NCBI GenBank assembly: GCA_947628455.1
Contig: CANQZY010000002.1
Span: forward strand, 1 to 49,528
Source: an uncultured Methanobrevibacter sp.
GTDB taxonomy: Archaea > Methanobacteriota > Methanobacteria > Methanobacteriales > Methanobacteriaceae
Length of the DNA stretch: 49,528 nucleotides
Direction: 5' to 3'
A program made the translations under genes and the position numbers. This document shows positions 20,865 to 32,211 of this stretch, in pieces. The notes beneath the pieces are model-generated. The model saw only the letters and a list, made by a program, of their open reading frames with translations, ran no database searches and was not told the DNA's origin. The stretch's first letter is position 1. Each line of letters starts with the position of its first letter.

Positions 20865-21386
20865 ATGATAAATAATCCGTTAGTAAAATCTTTATTAGTA
20901 AATATATTAGATGATGAAAGTAATTTGATTATTGTTCAATGTTTGATGGAAGGTATGGGGACTGATGAGAAAATTGCTGAAAAAACAGGGATTAGATTAA
21001 ATATTGTTAGGAAATATCTTTATAAATTATATGATTTTGGTTTAGCTAGTTATAAGAGGAGTAAAGATCCTGAGACTCAATGGTATAGTTATGTTTGGAA
21101 ATTTGAGGAAGATGAGGTTATTAAAAAGATTTGTAAAGATTCTGAGGAATATTTAGAGTATTTGAATGAAAGATTGGATGAAGAAGAAAATAATATTTTC
21201 TTTATCTGTCCTGAAGGGCATTTAAAGCTTGATTTTAATATGACTTCTGAGTTTGAATTTATTTGCCCGGAATGTGGGGAAGATATGTTGTTTTATGATA
21301 ATAGTGAAATTAAAAATAATATCAAAGAAGATATAGAAAATGTTAAAAATGATTATGAATTATTTAAAGAGAACTTTAAAAAATAG
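20865..21386 (+). CDS. tfe: Transcription factor E (TFE/TFIIE-alpha)
   Basis: 173 aa; N-terminal winged helix (LMEGMGTDEKIAEKTGIRLNIVRKYLYKLYDFGLASY) and zinc ribbon FFICPEGH...FICPECGEDM. Confidence 0.93.
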   Translation: MINNPLVKSLLVNILDDESNLIIVQCLMEGMGTDEKIAEKTGIRLNIVRKYLYKLYDFGLASYKRSKDPETQWYSYVWKFEEDEVIKKICKDSEEYLEYLNERLDEEENNIFFICPEGHLKLDFNMTSEFEFICPECGEDMLFYDNSEIKNNIKEDIENVKNDYELFKENFKK

Positions 21387-21392
21387 ATTATT

Positions 21393-21884
21393 ATGGAAAT
21401 AGAGGTATTAAAAAAAGTTAAGTGTCCTGATAATGTTATTAAACATTGTATTGCTGTTTATAAAAAATCTATGGAGATTGCTTCTAATTTTAATAATGTG
21501 AATAAAGACTTGTTGAAAAAAGGGGCTCTTTTACATGATATTGGTAGAAGTAAGACTCATAATTTGGATCATGCTGTTAAAGGTGCTGAGATAGCTAGGA
21601 AGTTAAATTATTCTCCTGAGGTATGTAGTATAATTGAAAAACATGTGGGTGCAGGGATAACGGAAAATGAGGCTATAAAACTGGGATTGCCGAAAAAATC
21701 ATATATTCCTAAAACTTTAGAAGAAAAGATTGTTGCTCATGCAGATAATCTGTTAAGTGGTACAAAAAATGTGGATATAGATTTTGTTATAAAAAAATGG
21801 GAAAAGAAAATTGAAAATCCTAAAAAAAATATCAAAAGACTTATTTTGCTAAATAATGAATTAATAGAACGATTCAAGGAATAA
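21393..21884 (+). CDS. HD-domain phosphohydrolase
   Basis: GALLHDIGRSKTHNLDHAVKGAEIARKL and IVAHADNL are HD-domain residues. Confidence 0.85.
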   Translation: MEIEVLKKVKCPDNVIKHCIAVYKKSMEIASNFNNVNKDLLKKGALLHDIGRSKTHNLDHAVKGAEIARKLNYSPEVCSIIEKHVGAGITENEAIKLGLPKKSYIPKTLEEKIVAHADNLLSGTKNVDIDFVIKKWEKKIENPKKNIKRLILLNNELIERFKE

Positions 21885-21890
21885 ATAATT

Positions 21891-22805
21891 ATGAAGATTA
21901 TATGTTCATCAGAACAATCACTTTATCGTCCTGAAGCGGTACGGTGGAGAGAGCGAATGGAATTAATGGAACCTTTAGGAAATACAGTAGTTTTATTACC
22001 ATGCAGCATGAAAAAACCTTACTCTAACTCAAAAACACATATGAGATTTAGAAAAGTCACACGATCTTTTCAAGAATTAATAATAACTTCACCCTTCGGA
22101 ATATGTCCAAGAGAATTAGAAAACACATTTCCAATCCAATCTTATGATGTGGCTGTAACAGGTGAGTGGTCACAAGATGAAATTGATAAAAGCGGAATGC
22201 TTTTAAAAAATTATGTTAAAGATAAAAAAGTTGTAGCTAACGTAAGCGGAGGATATGAAGAAGTTTGCAAACAATATTTAGATGATAATGTGATCTATAC
22301 CTGTAAAGATAATCATCCTACCTCTAATGATTCTATTTATAATCTAAGGATGGAATTAAAAAAACATGATAAAATTAATAAACACGACAAACTTTTAAAT
22401 CAACTTAAATCAATAGCTATTTATCAATGGGGATTAAAAGAAGCCCATAAGTTCATACCAGATAATGTTAAAATCCAAGGAAGATATCATGAAAAAATAT
22501 TAGTTGATGGAAATCAAATTGCTCTTTTAAATATGGATTATGGTCTGTTTAAACTTAATTTAGAAGGTGGGAAAATTCTTAAAAATTTAGGAATTAATAT
22601 AGTAAACATAGACTTTGATCTTCAAACAAACACTGTTTTTGCTCCAGGAATTATTAATGCTGATTTTAATATTATTCCTAATGATGAAGTTGTGATCGTT
22701 AAAGACAATGAAGTTGTAGGCGTGGGTAGAGCTATAATGACTGGAAAAGAGATGGTAGAGTGTGATAATGGAATTGGAGTTAAAATTAAAGATAGATTAA
22801 AATAA
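21891..22805 (+). CDS. Short archaeosine synthase (ArcS)-like protein, DUF5591 plus C-terminal PUA, lacking the TGT-like N-terminal domain
   Basis: 304 aa; LLPCSMKKPYSNSKTH (PC-x3-KPYS-x2-K-x-H type core motif) and PUA-like tail (VFAPGIINADFNIIPNDEVVIVKDNEVVGVGRAIMTGKEM). Confidence 0.75.
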   Translation: MKIICSSEQSLYRPEAVRWRERMELMEPLGNTVVLLPCSMKKPYSNSKTHMRFRKVTRSFQELIITSPFGICPRELENTFPIQSYDVAVTGEWSQDEIDKSGMLLKNYVKDKKVVANVSGGYEEVCKQYLDDNVIYTCKDNHPTSNDSIYNLRMELKKHDKINKHDKLLNQLKSIAIYQWGLKEAHKFIPDNVKIQGRYHEKILVDGNQIALLNMDYGLFKLNLEGGKILKNLGINIVNIDFDLQTNTVFAPGIINADFNIIPNDEVVIVKDNEVVGVGRAIMTGKEMVECDNGIGVKIKDRLK

Positions 22806-22873
22806 GAAGCTATATATAATACTACAAATACAGATATTATTTAATTACTAAATCCATTACTTGGAGGAATTTT

Positions 22874-23161
22874 ATGTCAGATAATTTAACAAATGATGTA
22901 AGAGAGGCTATTGGAAAAATTAATGACCCTCATATGGGTATAAGCATTGTAGAAATGGGCATTGTACAAGATATTGCGGTTGATGGAGATAATGTAAGTA
23001 TTGTTCTTAAACCAACAAATCCAGGTTGTATGAGTATTGTTCGTATTGCAGCTGATACTAAAAATGAAGCAGAAAAAGTTGATGGAATCGAAAATGCTGA
23101 AATTATAGTTGAAGGTCACGCAATGGCAGATTCCATTAATGAAATGATAAATAAACAATAA
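22874..23161 (+). CDS. MIP18/DUF59-family iron-sulfur assembly-type protein
   Basis: VREAIGKINDPHMGISIVEMGIVQDIAVDGDNVSIVLKPTNPGC; GGAGG RBS upstream (cttggaggaattttATG). Confidence 0.88.
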   Translation: MSDNLTNDVREAIGKINDPHMGISIVEMGIVQDIAVDGDNVSIVLKPTNPGCMSIVRIAADTKNEAEKVDGIENAEIIVEGHAMADSINEMINKQ

Positions 23162-23289
23162 ATTATAATTTTTTTTTAAAAAAATTAAATACAAGATCGA
23201 AAATATTATATATAAAAAAAAATATATAATAATAATGATCTATTCGAATACTTTAACAGTGTTCATAATTTAACTTTTATTATAAAAAT

Positions 23290-23364
23290 AGGCTAGTGGC
23301 ACAGCTTGGTTAGCGCGCTCGGCTGATAACCGGGAGGTCATGGGTTCGAATCCCATCTAGCCTA
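23290..23364 (+). tRNA. tRNA-Ile (anticodon GAT)
   Basis: 75-nt cloverleaf: AGGCTAG/CTAGCCT acceptor, CTCGG-CTGATAA-CCGGG anticodon arm, ATGGG-TTCGAAT-CCCAT T-arm, discriminator A, no encoded CCA. Confidence 0.95.
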
Positions 23365-23526
23365 CTAATATTTATAATTCTTATTTTTAAAAAAAAAATT
23401 GATTTAGCATATTATACTTACATTATTATTTTTTTTCTTTTTCAACTATTTTTAATATTTTTTTTAAACGACTTTTCTAAAAATAAATAAATAAATCAAA
23501 TTAAATGTGGGATTAGTGGATAAATT

Positions 23527-24023
23527 ATGTGGGAAGAAATCTATAAAAAACTTAAAAAATACCCTGCTCGAATGAAAGTAGCTGAAAAAATGATAGAACT
23601 AGGATTAAGAATAGATGATAAAGAAAAAATTTATTGTGGAGATCTACAAATAAATGATAAATCACTGGCAAAAGCTGCAGGTGTTGATAGAAGAGCTATA
23701 AAATCCACTATTAAAATAATCAATGAAGATGAAGAACTATTAAATATATTTAAAAACATTGTGCCTGCAGGTACTCTTTTAAAAAATATTGCTAAAAATT
23801 TGAATTTAGGAGTTATTGAAATTGAAGTAACTTCAGAAAATAAAGGATTATTAACCGCAACAACCAAGATAATTTCTGAAAAAGGTGTTAGTATACGTCA
23901 AGCATACGCTGAAGATATTAAAATGGAAGAATATCCTCATTTAACCATAATAACAGAAGAACCCCTCACTGGAGATATTATTGATGAATTTTTGAAAATA
24001 AAAGGAGTTAATAGAGTTTCTAT

Positions 24024-24030
<7 letters not shown>
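23527..24030 (+). CDS. ACT-domain amino-acid-binding putative regulator
   Basis: 167 aa; N-terminal helical/HTH-like region and C-terminal ACT domain (GVIEIEVTSENKGLLTATTKIISEKGVSIRQAYAED). Confidence 0.78.
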
Positions 24031-24296
<266 letters not shown>

Positions 24297-24485
24297 ATAA
24301 AATTTACCTCCATAAAATAAAAAAAAAATCCTTAAAAAAAAAGTGACTATATTAATTTAGTATATTTTTATTATATACATTATAATACATGTGATAATAT
24401 ATAAATATATCTATTCTAAAGATAATTTTTTTTTATGATATAATAATAATTATAAAAAAAAGAATCTAAAGAAGGTTGGGGATGT

Positions 24486-25538
24486 TTATGAATTTTTTTT
24501 CATCTCAGTTATAATAGTATCTGCTATAAATGAATCTGCATTTAATATTTGATTTGAATATTTTTTAGCATTATTTTTTAATTTATCTAAATTTTTTAAT
24601 GCTTCAAAAATTTTTTCTGTAATGTTATCTACTTCTGCTTCAATAACAGCTCCTTTAAATATTGAAGAAAAATTATGGTATCGTCCCCATTTAACTTTAG
24701 TTAATGCAATAGTGGGTTGTTGGCATGCTAAAGATTCTTCTACCATTAAACCATCATCTGTAGCTATTACTAAATCCACATAATCAAATAAATCCTTTAA
24801 CCAATCCACATAACCTAAATAAATTATTTTATTTTGATCTATAATATCTAAATACTCATCTTTTAAAGGAATGCCTACTAAAATGATATTATAATCATTT
24901 GTAGTTTCTGAAAAATTAGCGGTTGCTTGCATAACACCTTTAAAGATTGAAGATCCTGAAGAAAATAAAATTGATTTTTTATTCTCATCAAAATTTTTAT
25001 TTTCTTTTAGTTTTTCTAAAGCTTTATTTTTATCTCCTTTATTAGTATTAGGGTTTATTGGGAAATATGTTTTCATCACATTATTCGGTAATTCAAAATC
25101 ATTAAATAGTTCAGGGAAAGCTAAACAATTATTAAATTTTGGGCAGATTTTAAGATCTAATGGAGTGCAAACTAAAGAAAATGAAGGTGTTCTGGCTAAT
25201 TTAGATCCTATTGCGCCCATAATTGCTCCTCCGCCATTAATGCCTATTACAATATCTGGTTTAACTTTTTTAATTAATTTTCTAACTTTAAAAACAGCTC
25301 TGAAACTTCTGAAAGCTGCTTTTATAGCTGTCTTTTTAGTAGCTGCATGCCCTCCTGCTTGTGGAATAATTATTTTATGCCAATCATAATTATTTTTTTT
25401 AAATAATAATCCTGGAGCTGTTTCATCAAGCGCTATCTCACATTTTACGCCTTTTTGTTCTAATGCTTTTATAACGTTAATAGCAATTACAGCGTCTCCG
25501 CCCATACCCCTTCCAGTAATAATAAATAAAGCTTTCAT
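24486..25538 (-). CDS. MurG-like glycosyltransferase (probable pseudomurein precursor synthesis)
   Basis: MKALFIITGRGMGGDAVIAINVIKALEQKG...VKPDIVIGINGGGAIMGAIGSKL has a MurG/GT-B layout. Adjacent to an MraY-like gene. Confidence 0.75.
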   Translation of the reverse strand: MKALFIITGRGMGGDAVIAINVIKALEQKGVKCEIALDETAPGLLFKKNNYDWHKIIIPQAGGHAATKKTAIKAAFRSFRAVFKVRKLIKKVKPDIVIGINGGGAIMGAIGSKLARTPSFSLVCTPLDLKICPKFNNCLAFPELFNDFELPNNVMKTYFPINPNTNKGDKNKALEKLKENKNFDENKKSILFSSGSSIFKGVMQATANFSETTNDYNIILVGIPLKDEYLDIIDQNKIIYLGYVDWLKDLFDYVDLVIATDDGLMVEESLACQQPTIALTKVKWGRYHNFSSIFKGAVIEAEVDNITEKIFEALKNLDKLKNNAKKYSNQILNADSFIADTIITEMKKNS

Positions 25539-25567
25539 AAATATCACTATTATATAAATCTTTTTTT

Positions 25568-26536
25568 TTAAAATTTTTGCAATCTAACTTTAGGCGATTT
25601 ATGATTAGACTCAAATCTATCGTTATTCGGAGCATAAGGATTGTAAAGAAGTCTTCTAAAACCTAATAAAATTAATATAGGGTTGGTGATCGTATATTGT
25701 TTATGTTTAAGAATTATTCTTCTAAATAAATCTCCAAGACCCCCTCCTGTTAAAACATCCATAAAATAATCTCCAAATGTAGGGTTTCTAATTTTAAGTT
25801 TTTGATTAAGGAATAATTTAAGAGTATTTCTCCTAACAAAAGCTGTAAGACAAACTGTAACTACGGATAATGAAATTAACCACCAAAATCCTCCAATTAG
25901 ATAAAATGAAATTCCTAAAGCAACAGCAATAGAATGATTTCCAACCTCACCTAACATTATTTTACCAGCAAAATCTAGAGGACTATATGCAATACAAACA
26001 AGAATTAATACTAAAGGAGAGTAAATTGCAGGAATTTCATCAATTGGAGCTGTTGCTACAATTAACATGCAAATAATTGTTAGTATACCCATAATAATTG
26101 CTACCATACATGTGGAACCTGGTTGCATATCTGAGATATTAATAGGTTGTACGAGTAATGCAATAAAAATGGAAGACCAGCCAAGACCCATATATACTCC
26201 AGCTATAATTAAAATTAACATACCTATACCTCTAGATAATTGACCCCATTCAATATCTAAATTAGGAATTTTATGACGTCCTACAATATCATCGAAAAAT
26301 GCGAAAATTCCTATAATTAAAACAAGACTATTGAATCCTGGTAAAAAATAAAAACTCAATACTAAAAATGGAATAAGTCCTATAGATCGTGGGATTCCTC
26401 CACGAACATTTGGGTAAAGGTTTCCTAGATAACCTCTTTTACCTAAATATCTAAATATGATATCTAAAAACATTGTTCCTAGAAAAGTTATTATAAAAAT
26501 GATCACAAATGCAGTGATTGTTGATATATACATCAT
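25568..26536 (-). CDS. MraY-like glycosyl-1-phosphate transferase (cell-wall biosynthesis)
   Basis: 322 aa, multi-TM; RGGIPRSIGLIPF, FAFFDDIVGRHKIPNL and MLGEVGNHSIAVALGI match the polytopic MraY/WecA pattern. Confidence 0.82.
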   Translation of the reverse strand: MMYISTITAFVIIFIITFLGTMFLDIIFRYLGKRGYLGNLYPNVRGGIPRSIGLIPFLVLSFYFLPGFNSLVLIIGIFAFFDDIVGRHKIPNLDIEWGQLSRGIGMLILIIAGVYMGLGWSSIFIALLVQPINISDMQPGSTCMVAIIMGILTIICMLIVATAPIDEIPAIYSPLVLILVCIAYSPLDFAGKIMLGEVGNHSIAVALGISFYLIGGFWWLISLSVVTVCLTAFVRRNTLKLFLNQKLKIRNPTFGDYFMDVLTGGGLGDLFRRIILKHKQYTITNPILILLGFRRLLYNPYAPNNDRFESNHKSPKVRLQKF

Positions 26537-26666
26537 AATATAAATTCCCTGTATTAATAGTATAAATTTTAGATATAGTAGTTAATATATCAATTTTATT
26601 AATATATTTTTTATTGTTATAAAATAATTTCTATTTAAATAGAAGAAAAGAAAGGGGTGGTGGTTG

Positions 26667-27728
26667 TCATGAAATAGGATATCTTAAAATGGATGCTATT
26701 TCACCTAATGATTTTAATTGTTTTCCTCCTTCATGTTGTGAGCTGATAACCATTATTTGTCCGTTCATATTTTCGGCTGTTTCTAAAAGATTAGATATGT
26801 TATTTTTAGGTATTAATGTGTCTAATACTAATAATTTATCAACAGCTCCCATGTTGATGGCTTTTGTTGTTTGTTTTATTCCGTATGTGATTTTTGAAGA
26901 ATTTTTAGATAATTCTTTAAGAAGTTCGTCAATAGCCATCATTTCTTCACTAACTCTATTTTCAACCATTAGTTTTTTAACTATTCCTTTTTTAAGAACT
27001 TCGTTAATTCCTACTCTTCCGCCGGTTCCTGTATTTTCGATTATAGATTTTTTAGCTAAAGAGGGGTGTTTATTTTTTAAGTAGTTATGAAAATCGTTTT
27101 TGACAAATCCAGGTCCTGCAATTATAATATTAGCTATATTATCGAATTTGGATAATGAGTCTGTGATTTTTTCATAGAATTTTAGGATTTTTTTATTTCG
27201 GTTTTTGTCTATTATTCTTTTGCCTGAAATTGTTCCTTTTATTGGGCCGTGATATTCTATGCCGAATTGTCTTATTAATCCTATTGTGGCTATATCATCT
27301 TCGATAACAACTATGATGGCGGAGAGTTTTTTGGATGATTCGATAGCTTGGTTTAGTCTGTTTAATGCGTATTTTGACCATTTGTATTTTTTAATAGTTA
27401 AGGGTGTGTTTAGTTTTACTTCTATAGTATGATGTGATCCTAAAGGGATTAAATCTTCAGGGCCTTTAATAATGGTTCCGGTTAATCTTAATTTTCCTGT
27501 AAAAAGATGGAAATTAATATTTTCAACATTTACTTCTAAAAAAAACGTTTTTTTAACACCTCTATCATTTCGTAATTTATCGCCGGTGTTATCTTGAATG
27601 CGTCGGGTGGTTTTGGATGTAATATGGTCGTTTGTTTCGATAATATATGATAAATGCCATAAATCATCTAAGCTTTCTGGAAGTAGTTTTATTATTCCTT
27701 CTTTTTTATCTTGTTTTAAAATTTTCAT
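26667..27728 (-). CDS. pelA: mRNA surveillance protein Pelota (Dom34)
   Basis: 353 aa; MKILKQDKKEGIIKLLPESLDDLWHLSYIIETND and KKLMVENRVSEEMMAIDELLKELSKNSSKITYG. Confidence 0.95.
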   Translation of the reverse strand: MKILKQDKKEGIIKLLPESLDDLWHLSYIIETNDHITSKTTRRIQDNTGDKLRNDRGVKKTFFLEVNVENINFHLFTGKLRLTGTIIKGPEDLIPLGSHHTIEVKLNTPLTIKKYKWSKYALNRLNQAIESSKKLSAIIVVIEDDIATIGLIRQFGIEYHGPIKGTISGKRIIDKNRNKKILKFYEKITDSLSKFDNIANIIIAGPGFVKNDFHNYLKNKHPSLAKKSIIENTGTGGRVGINEVLKKGIVKKLMVENRVSEEMMAIDELLKELSKNSSKITYGIKQTTKAINMGAVDKLLVLDTLIPKNNISNLLETAENMNGQIMVISSQHEGGKQLKSLGEIASILRYPIS

Positions 27729-27772
27729 TAAAATTATTATATATAATACATGTTTTAATATATTATTATATT
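27729..27772. promoter_or_regulatory. Compact divergent promoter region between pelA and tyrA
   Basis: 44-bp intergenic with TATA-like elements on both strands (ttatatataatac; reverse aatatatt). No SD before tyrA. Confidence 0.5.
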
Positions 27773-29047
27773 ATGAAGGTTGGAATAATAGGTGGGACTG
27801 ATGGTCTTGGTAAAACTTTAATATATTTTTTAAAAGAAGATTTTGATATAGTTATAAGTGGAAGGGACCATATTAAGGGAAATGAAGTTGCTAGTGAGTT
27901 TGGTGTTGGATATTGTGAGTCTAATATTGATTTGGCTAAGGATAGTGATGTTTTAATAGTGGCTGTGCCGATAAATTATACGGATGATGTGATTCGTGAA
28001 ATAGCTGATTATATGAAAGAAGGGTCTGTTATGGTTGATATTACGTCTGTTAAAGAGGAGCCTAGTAAAACTATGATGGATTCTCTTCCTGAGGGTGTTG
28101 ATTATGTGCCTACTCATCCTATTTTTGGGCCTAGAACAACCGAATTAGATAATCAGATAATTGTGTTAACTCCTATTAAAAAGGGAAAATGGTATGATAG
28201 GATTTATAATTATTTAAAAGATAAAAATATGAGGATTATAGAAACCAGTGCAGAAAATCATGATTATATGATGAGTATTGTTCAAGTTCTTACTCATTTT
28301 TCATTTATATCTACAGCTTCTGCTATTGAAAAACTTAAAATTGATATTGGTGAAACTGAAGATTATGAAAGTCCTATATATAATTTAATGATAGATATGA
28401 TTGCAAGGATTGTATCGCAAAACCCTTATCTTACTTATTATATTCAAACAATGAATAATAATGGTTTGAAAATTAGAAATACTTTTGCTGACGCGGTAGT
28501 TGAGCTTAGGGATGTTATAAATAATTGTGATGAGTCAAGATTTGTTGAAATAGCTGATAAAGCAACTAAAAATATGGGTAATATTAAAGCAGCGTTGGGT
28601 CGTAGTGATAAAGCTATTGGTTCTTTGACACGAGAGCATAAGGATTTGATTAGATTAAAAGGTCATGAGGTGGGTTTAAGAGATATTTATAGCTCCAAGA
28701 TATATGTGGGTATTTTGAAAGATATTGAGAAGAATACTGCGATTATAAAAAATGAAGAGGGGTTAGAGATAATTGAGATATCGAATATTGAGATTTTAAC
28801 TTCTCAGGAGTTGTATGAGTGGAAGGTGGGTAATTGTAAGCATTATTTTAAAGAAATTGAATGTTATTTTTGTGGGGATGTCTGTGAGGATATAATTAAA
28901 AAAACTATATTTAATTTAGATAATATAATAAATGTGGATGTTGAGAATGATAATAATTATTTGAAAATAGAAATTGAAAGTTTATATGAAGATACGTTTA
29001 TAGAGGTTGAACAACAATTGAGAGGTTTTGGAGGGATTTTGAAATGA
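27773..29047 (+). CDS. tyrA: Prephenate dehydrogenase-type protein (TyrA) with C-terminal extension
   Basis: MKVGIIGGTDGLGKTLIYFLKE NAD-binding start, VDITSVKEEPSKTM, PTHPIFGPRT. ATG at 27773 fits better than the track's 27647 start, which overlaps pelA. Confidence 0.88.
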   Translation: MKVGIIGGTDGLGKTLIYFLKEDFDIVISGRDHIKGNEVASEFGVGYCESNIDLAKDSDVLIVAVPINYTDDVIREIADYMKEGSVMVDITSVKEEPSKTMMDSLPEGVDYVPTHPIFGPRTTELDNQIIVLTPIKKGKWYDRIYNYLKDKNMRIIETSAENHDYMMSIVQVLTHFSFISTASAIEKLKIDIGETEDYESPIYNLMIDMIARIVSQNPYLTYYIQTMNNNGLKIRNTFADAVVELRDVINNCDESRFVEIADKATKNMGNIKAALGRSDKAIGSLTREHKDLIRLKGHEVGLRDIYSSKIYVGILKDIEKNTAIIKNEEGLEIIEISNIEILTSQELYEWKVGNCKHYFKEIECYFCGDVCEDIIKKTIFNLDNIINVDVENDNNYLKIEIESLYEDTFIEVEQQLRGFGGILK

Positions 29048-29292
29048 GAGAGAATCAGATAATAGCTAGAGGTAGGTCTAATGGTAAGATGGTGGATGTT
29101 GATTTGTTTGTTAATGAGGATAAAACTGTTATGAATAAGTATGGGGATTTTATGAAGTGTGGTTGTACTATGAGGAGTGAAAATAAACCTACGTCTTTTA
29201 TTTATGAAGATCATAGATTATATTGTCCTAAATGTGGGCATGAATTAGAGGTGGTTGAAACATATGATAGTTATATGAAAAAAGAAGAGTGA
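29044..29292 (+). CDS. Small conserved zinc-ribbon-like protein of unknown function
   Basis: 82 aa; MKCGCTMR...RLYCPKCGHELEVVE. ATGA overlap with tyrA. Confidence 0.7.
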   Translation: MRENQIIARGRSNGKMVDVDLFVNEDKTVMNKYGDFMKCGCTMRSENKPTSFIYEDHRLYCPKCGHELEVVETYDSYMKKEE

Positions 29293-29304
29293 TGTGGTTT
29301 TTTT

Positions 29305-29490
29305 TTATGAGAGTATAAGTGCTTTGATGAATGTTATAATGAAATTTCCAATAATAATAAATAAAATAATTTTTATTATATCTTTTTCTGAAAATTTAAA
29401 ATTGCCATATTTATGGCGGTAATAACCAATTGAGATAATAGCTAAAATTAGTGCTGTAATTATGCTTGTAAAAAATCCTAAAATAGACAT
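29305..29490 (-). CDS. Small membrane protein (two predicted TM segments)
   Basis: 61 aa, hydrophobic N- and C-terminal segments (GFFTSIITALILAIISIGYY; IIKIILFIIIGNFIITFIKALIL). No homology assessed. Confidence 0.45.
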   Translation of the reverse strand: MSILGFFTSIITALILAIISIGYYRHKYGNFKFSEKDIIKIILFIIIGNFIITFIKALILS

Positions 29491-29658
29491 TTTTTTATCA
29501 CCCTTTTTTTTATTTTTGTTTGGATGTATTCTATTATGGTTGATGAAGGATATATTTTTTGTTTTTTTGGGATTTTATTAAAATGTTTGTTCGTGTTTGT
29601 GTGAATTAGTTATTTTTTGATGTTTTTGTTAGTTTTGTGTTTGGGAGTTAAGATATTA

Positions 29659-29674
29659 CCGAAAAGTTTATATA
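29659..29674 (+). promoter_or_regulatory. Candidate archaeal BRE/TATA promoter for the CDC48/VAT gene
   Basis: ccgaaaagtttatata: purine-rich BRE followed by a TATA box, about 205 nt upstream of the ATG. Confidence 0.5.
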
Positions 29675-29879
29675 TTAGTAAATTTATATTATATAAATGT
29701 ATTATATAAAGTATATTAATTATTTTTTTTATAAATTTTTTTTACAGTGATTTTTTTTATTATTATGATTTTTCTATAAAAAAATTGTTTGTTTGTATTT
29801 ATACGAATTAAATTATCAAAACGAAAATTTTATAAATGATAATAATGTGATTATTCAACTGAAACAAAATAGGAGTATG

Positions 29880-32078
<2,199 letters not shown>

Positions 32079-32090
32079 AACTTATTATTT

Positions 32091-32129
32091 TGGAGACAAA
32101 AAAATGATTATATTGTCTCCATTTTTTTT
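32091..32129 (+). terminator. Intrinsic-type terminator hairpin plus T tract after the CDC48/VAT gene
   Basis: TGGAGACAA...TTGTCTCCA perfect 9-bp inverted repeat directly followed by TTTTTTTT. Confidence 0.7.
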
Positions 32130-32211
32130 AAATATCTGATAATACTTTTTTAATAATAAATAATACTAGTTAATTTTATATATACAACCAATTACATATA
32201 TTAGTTACATC

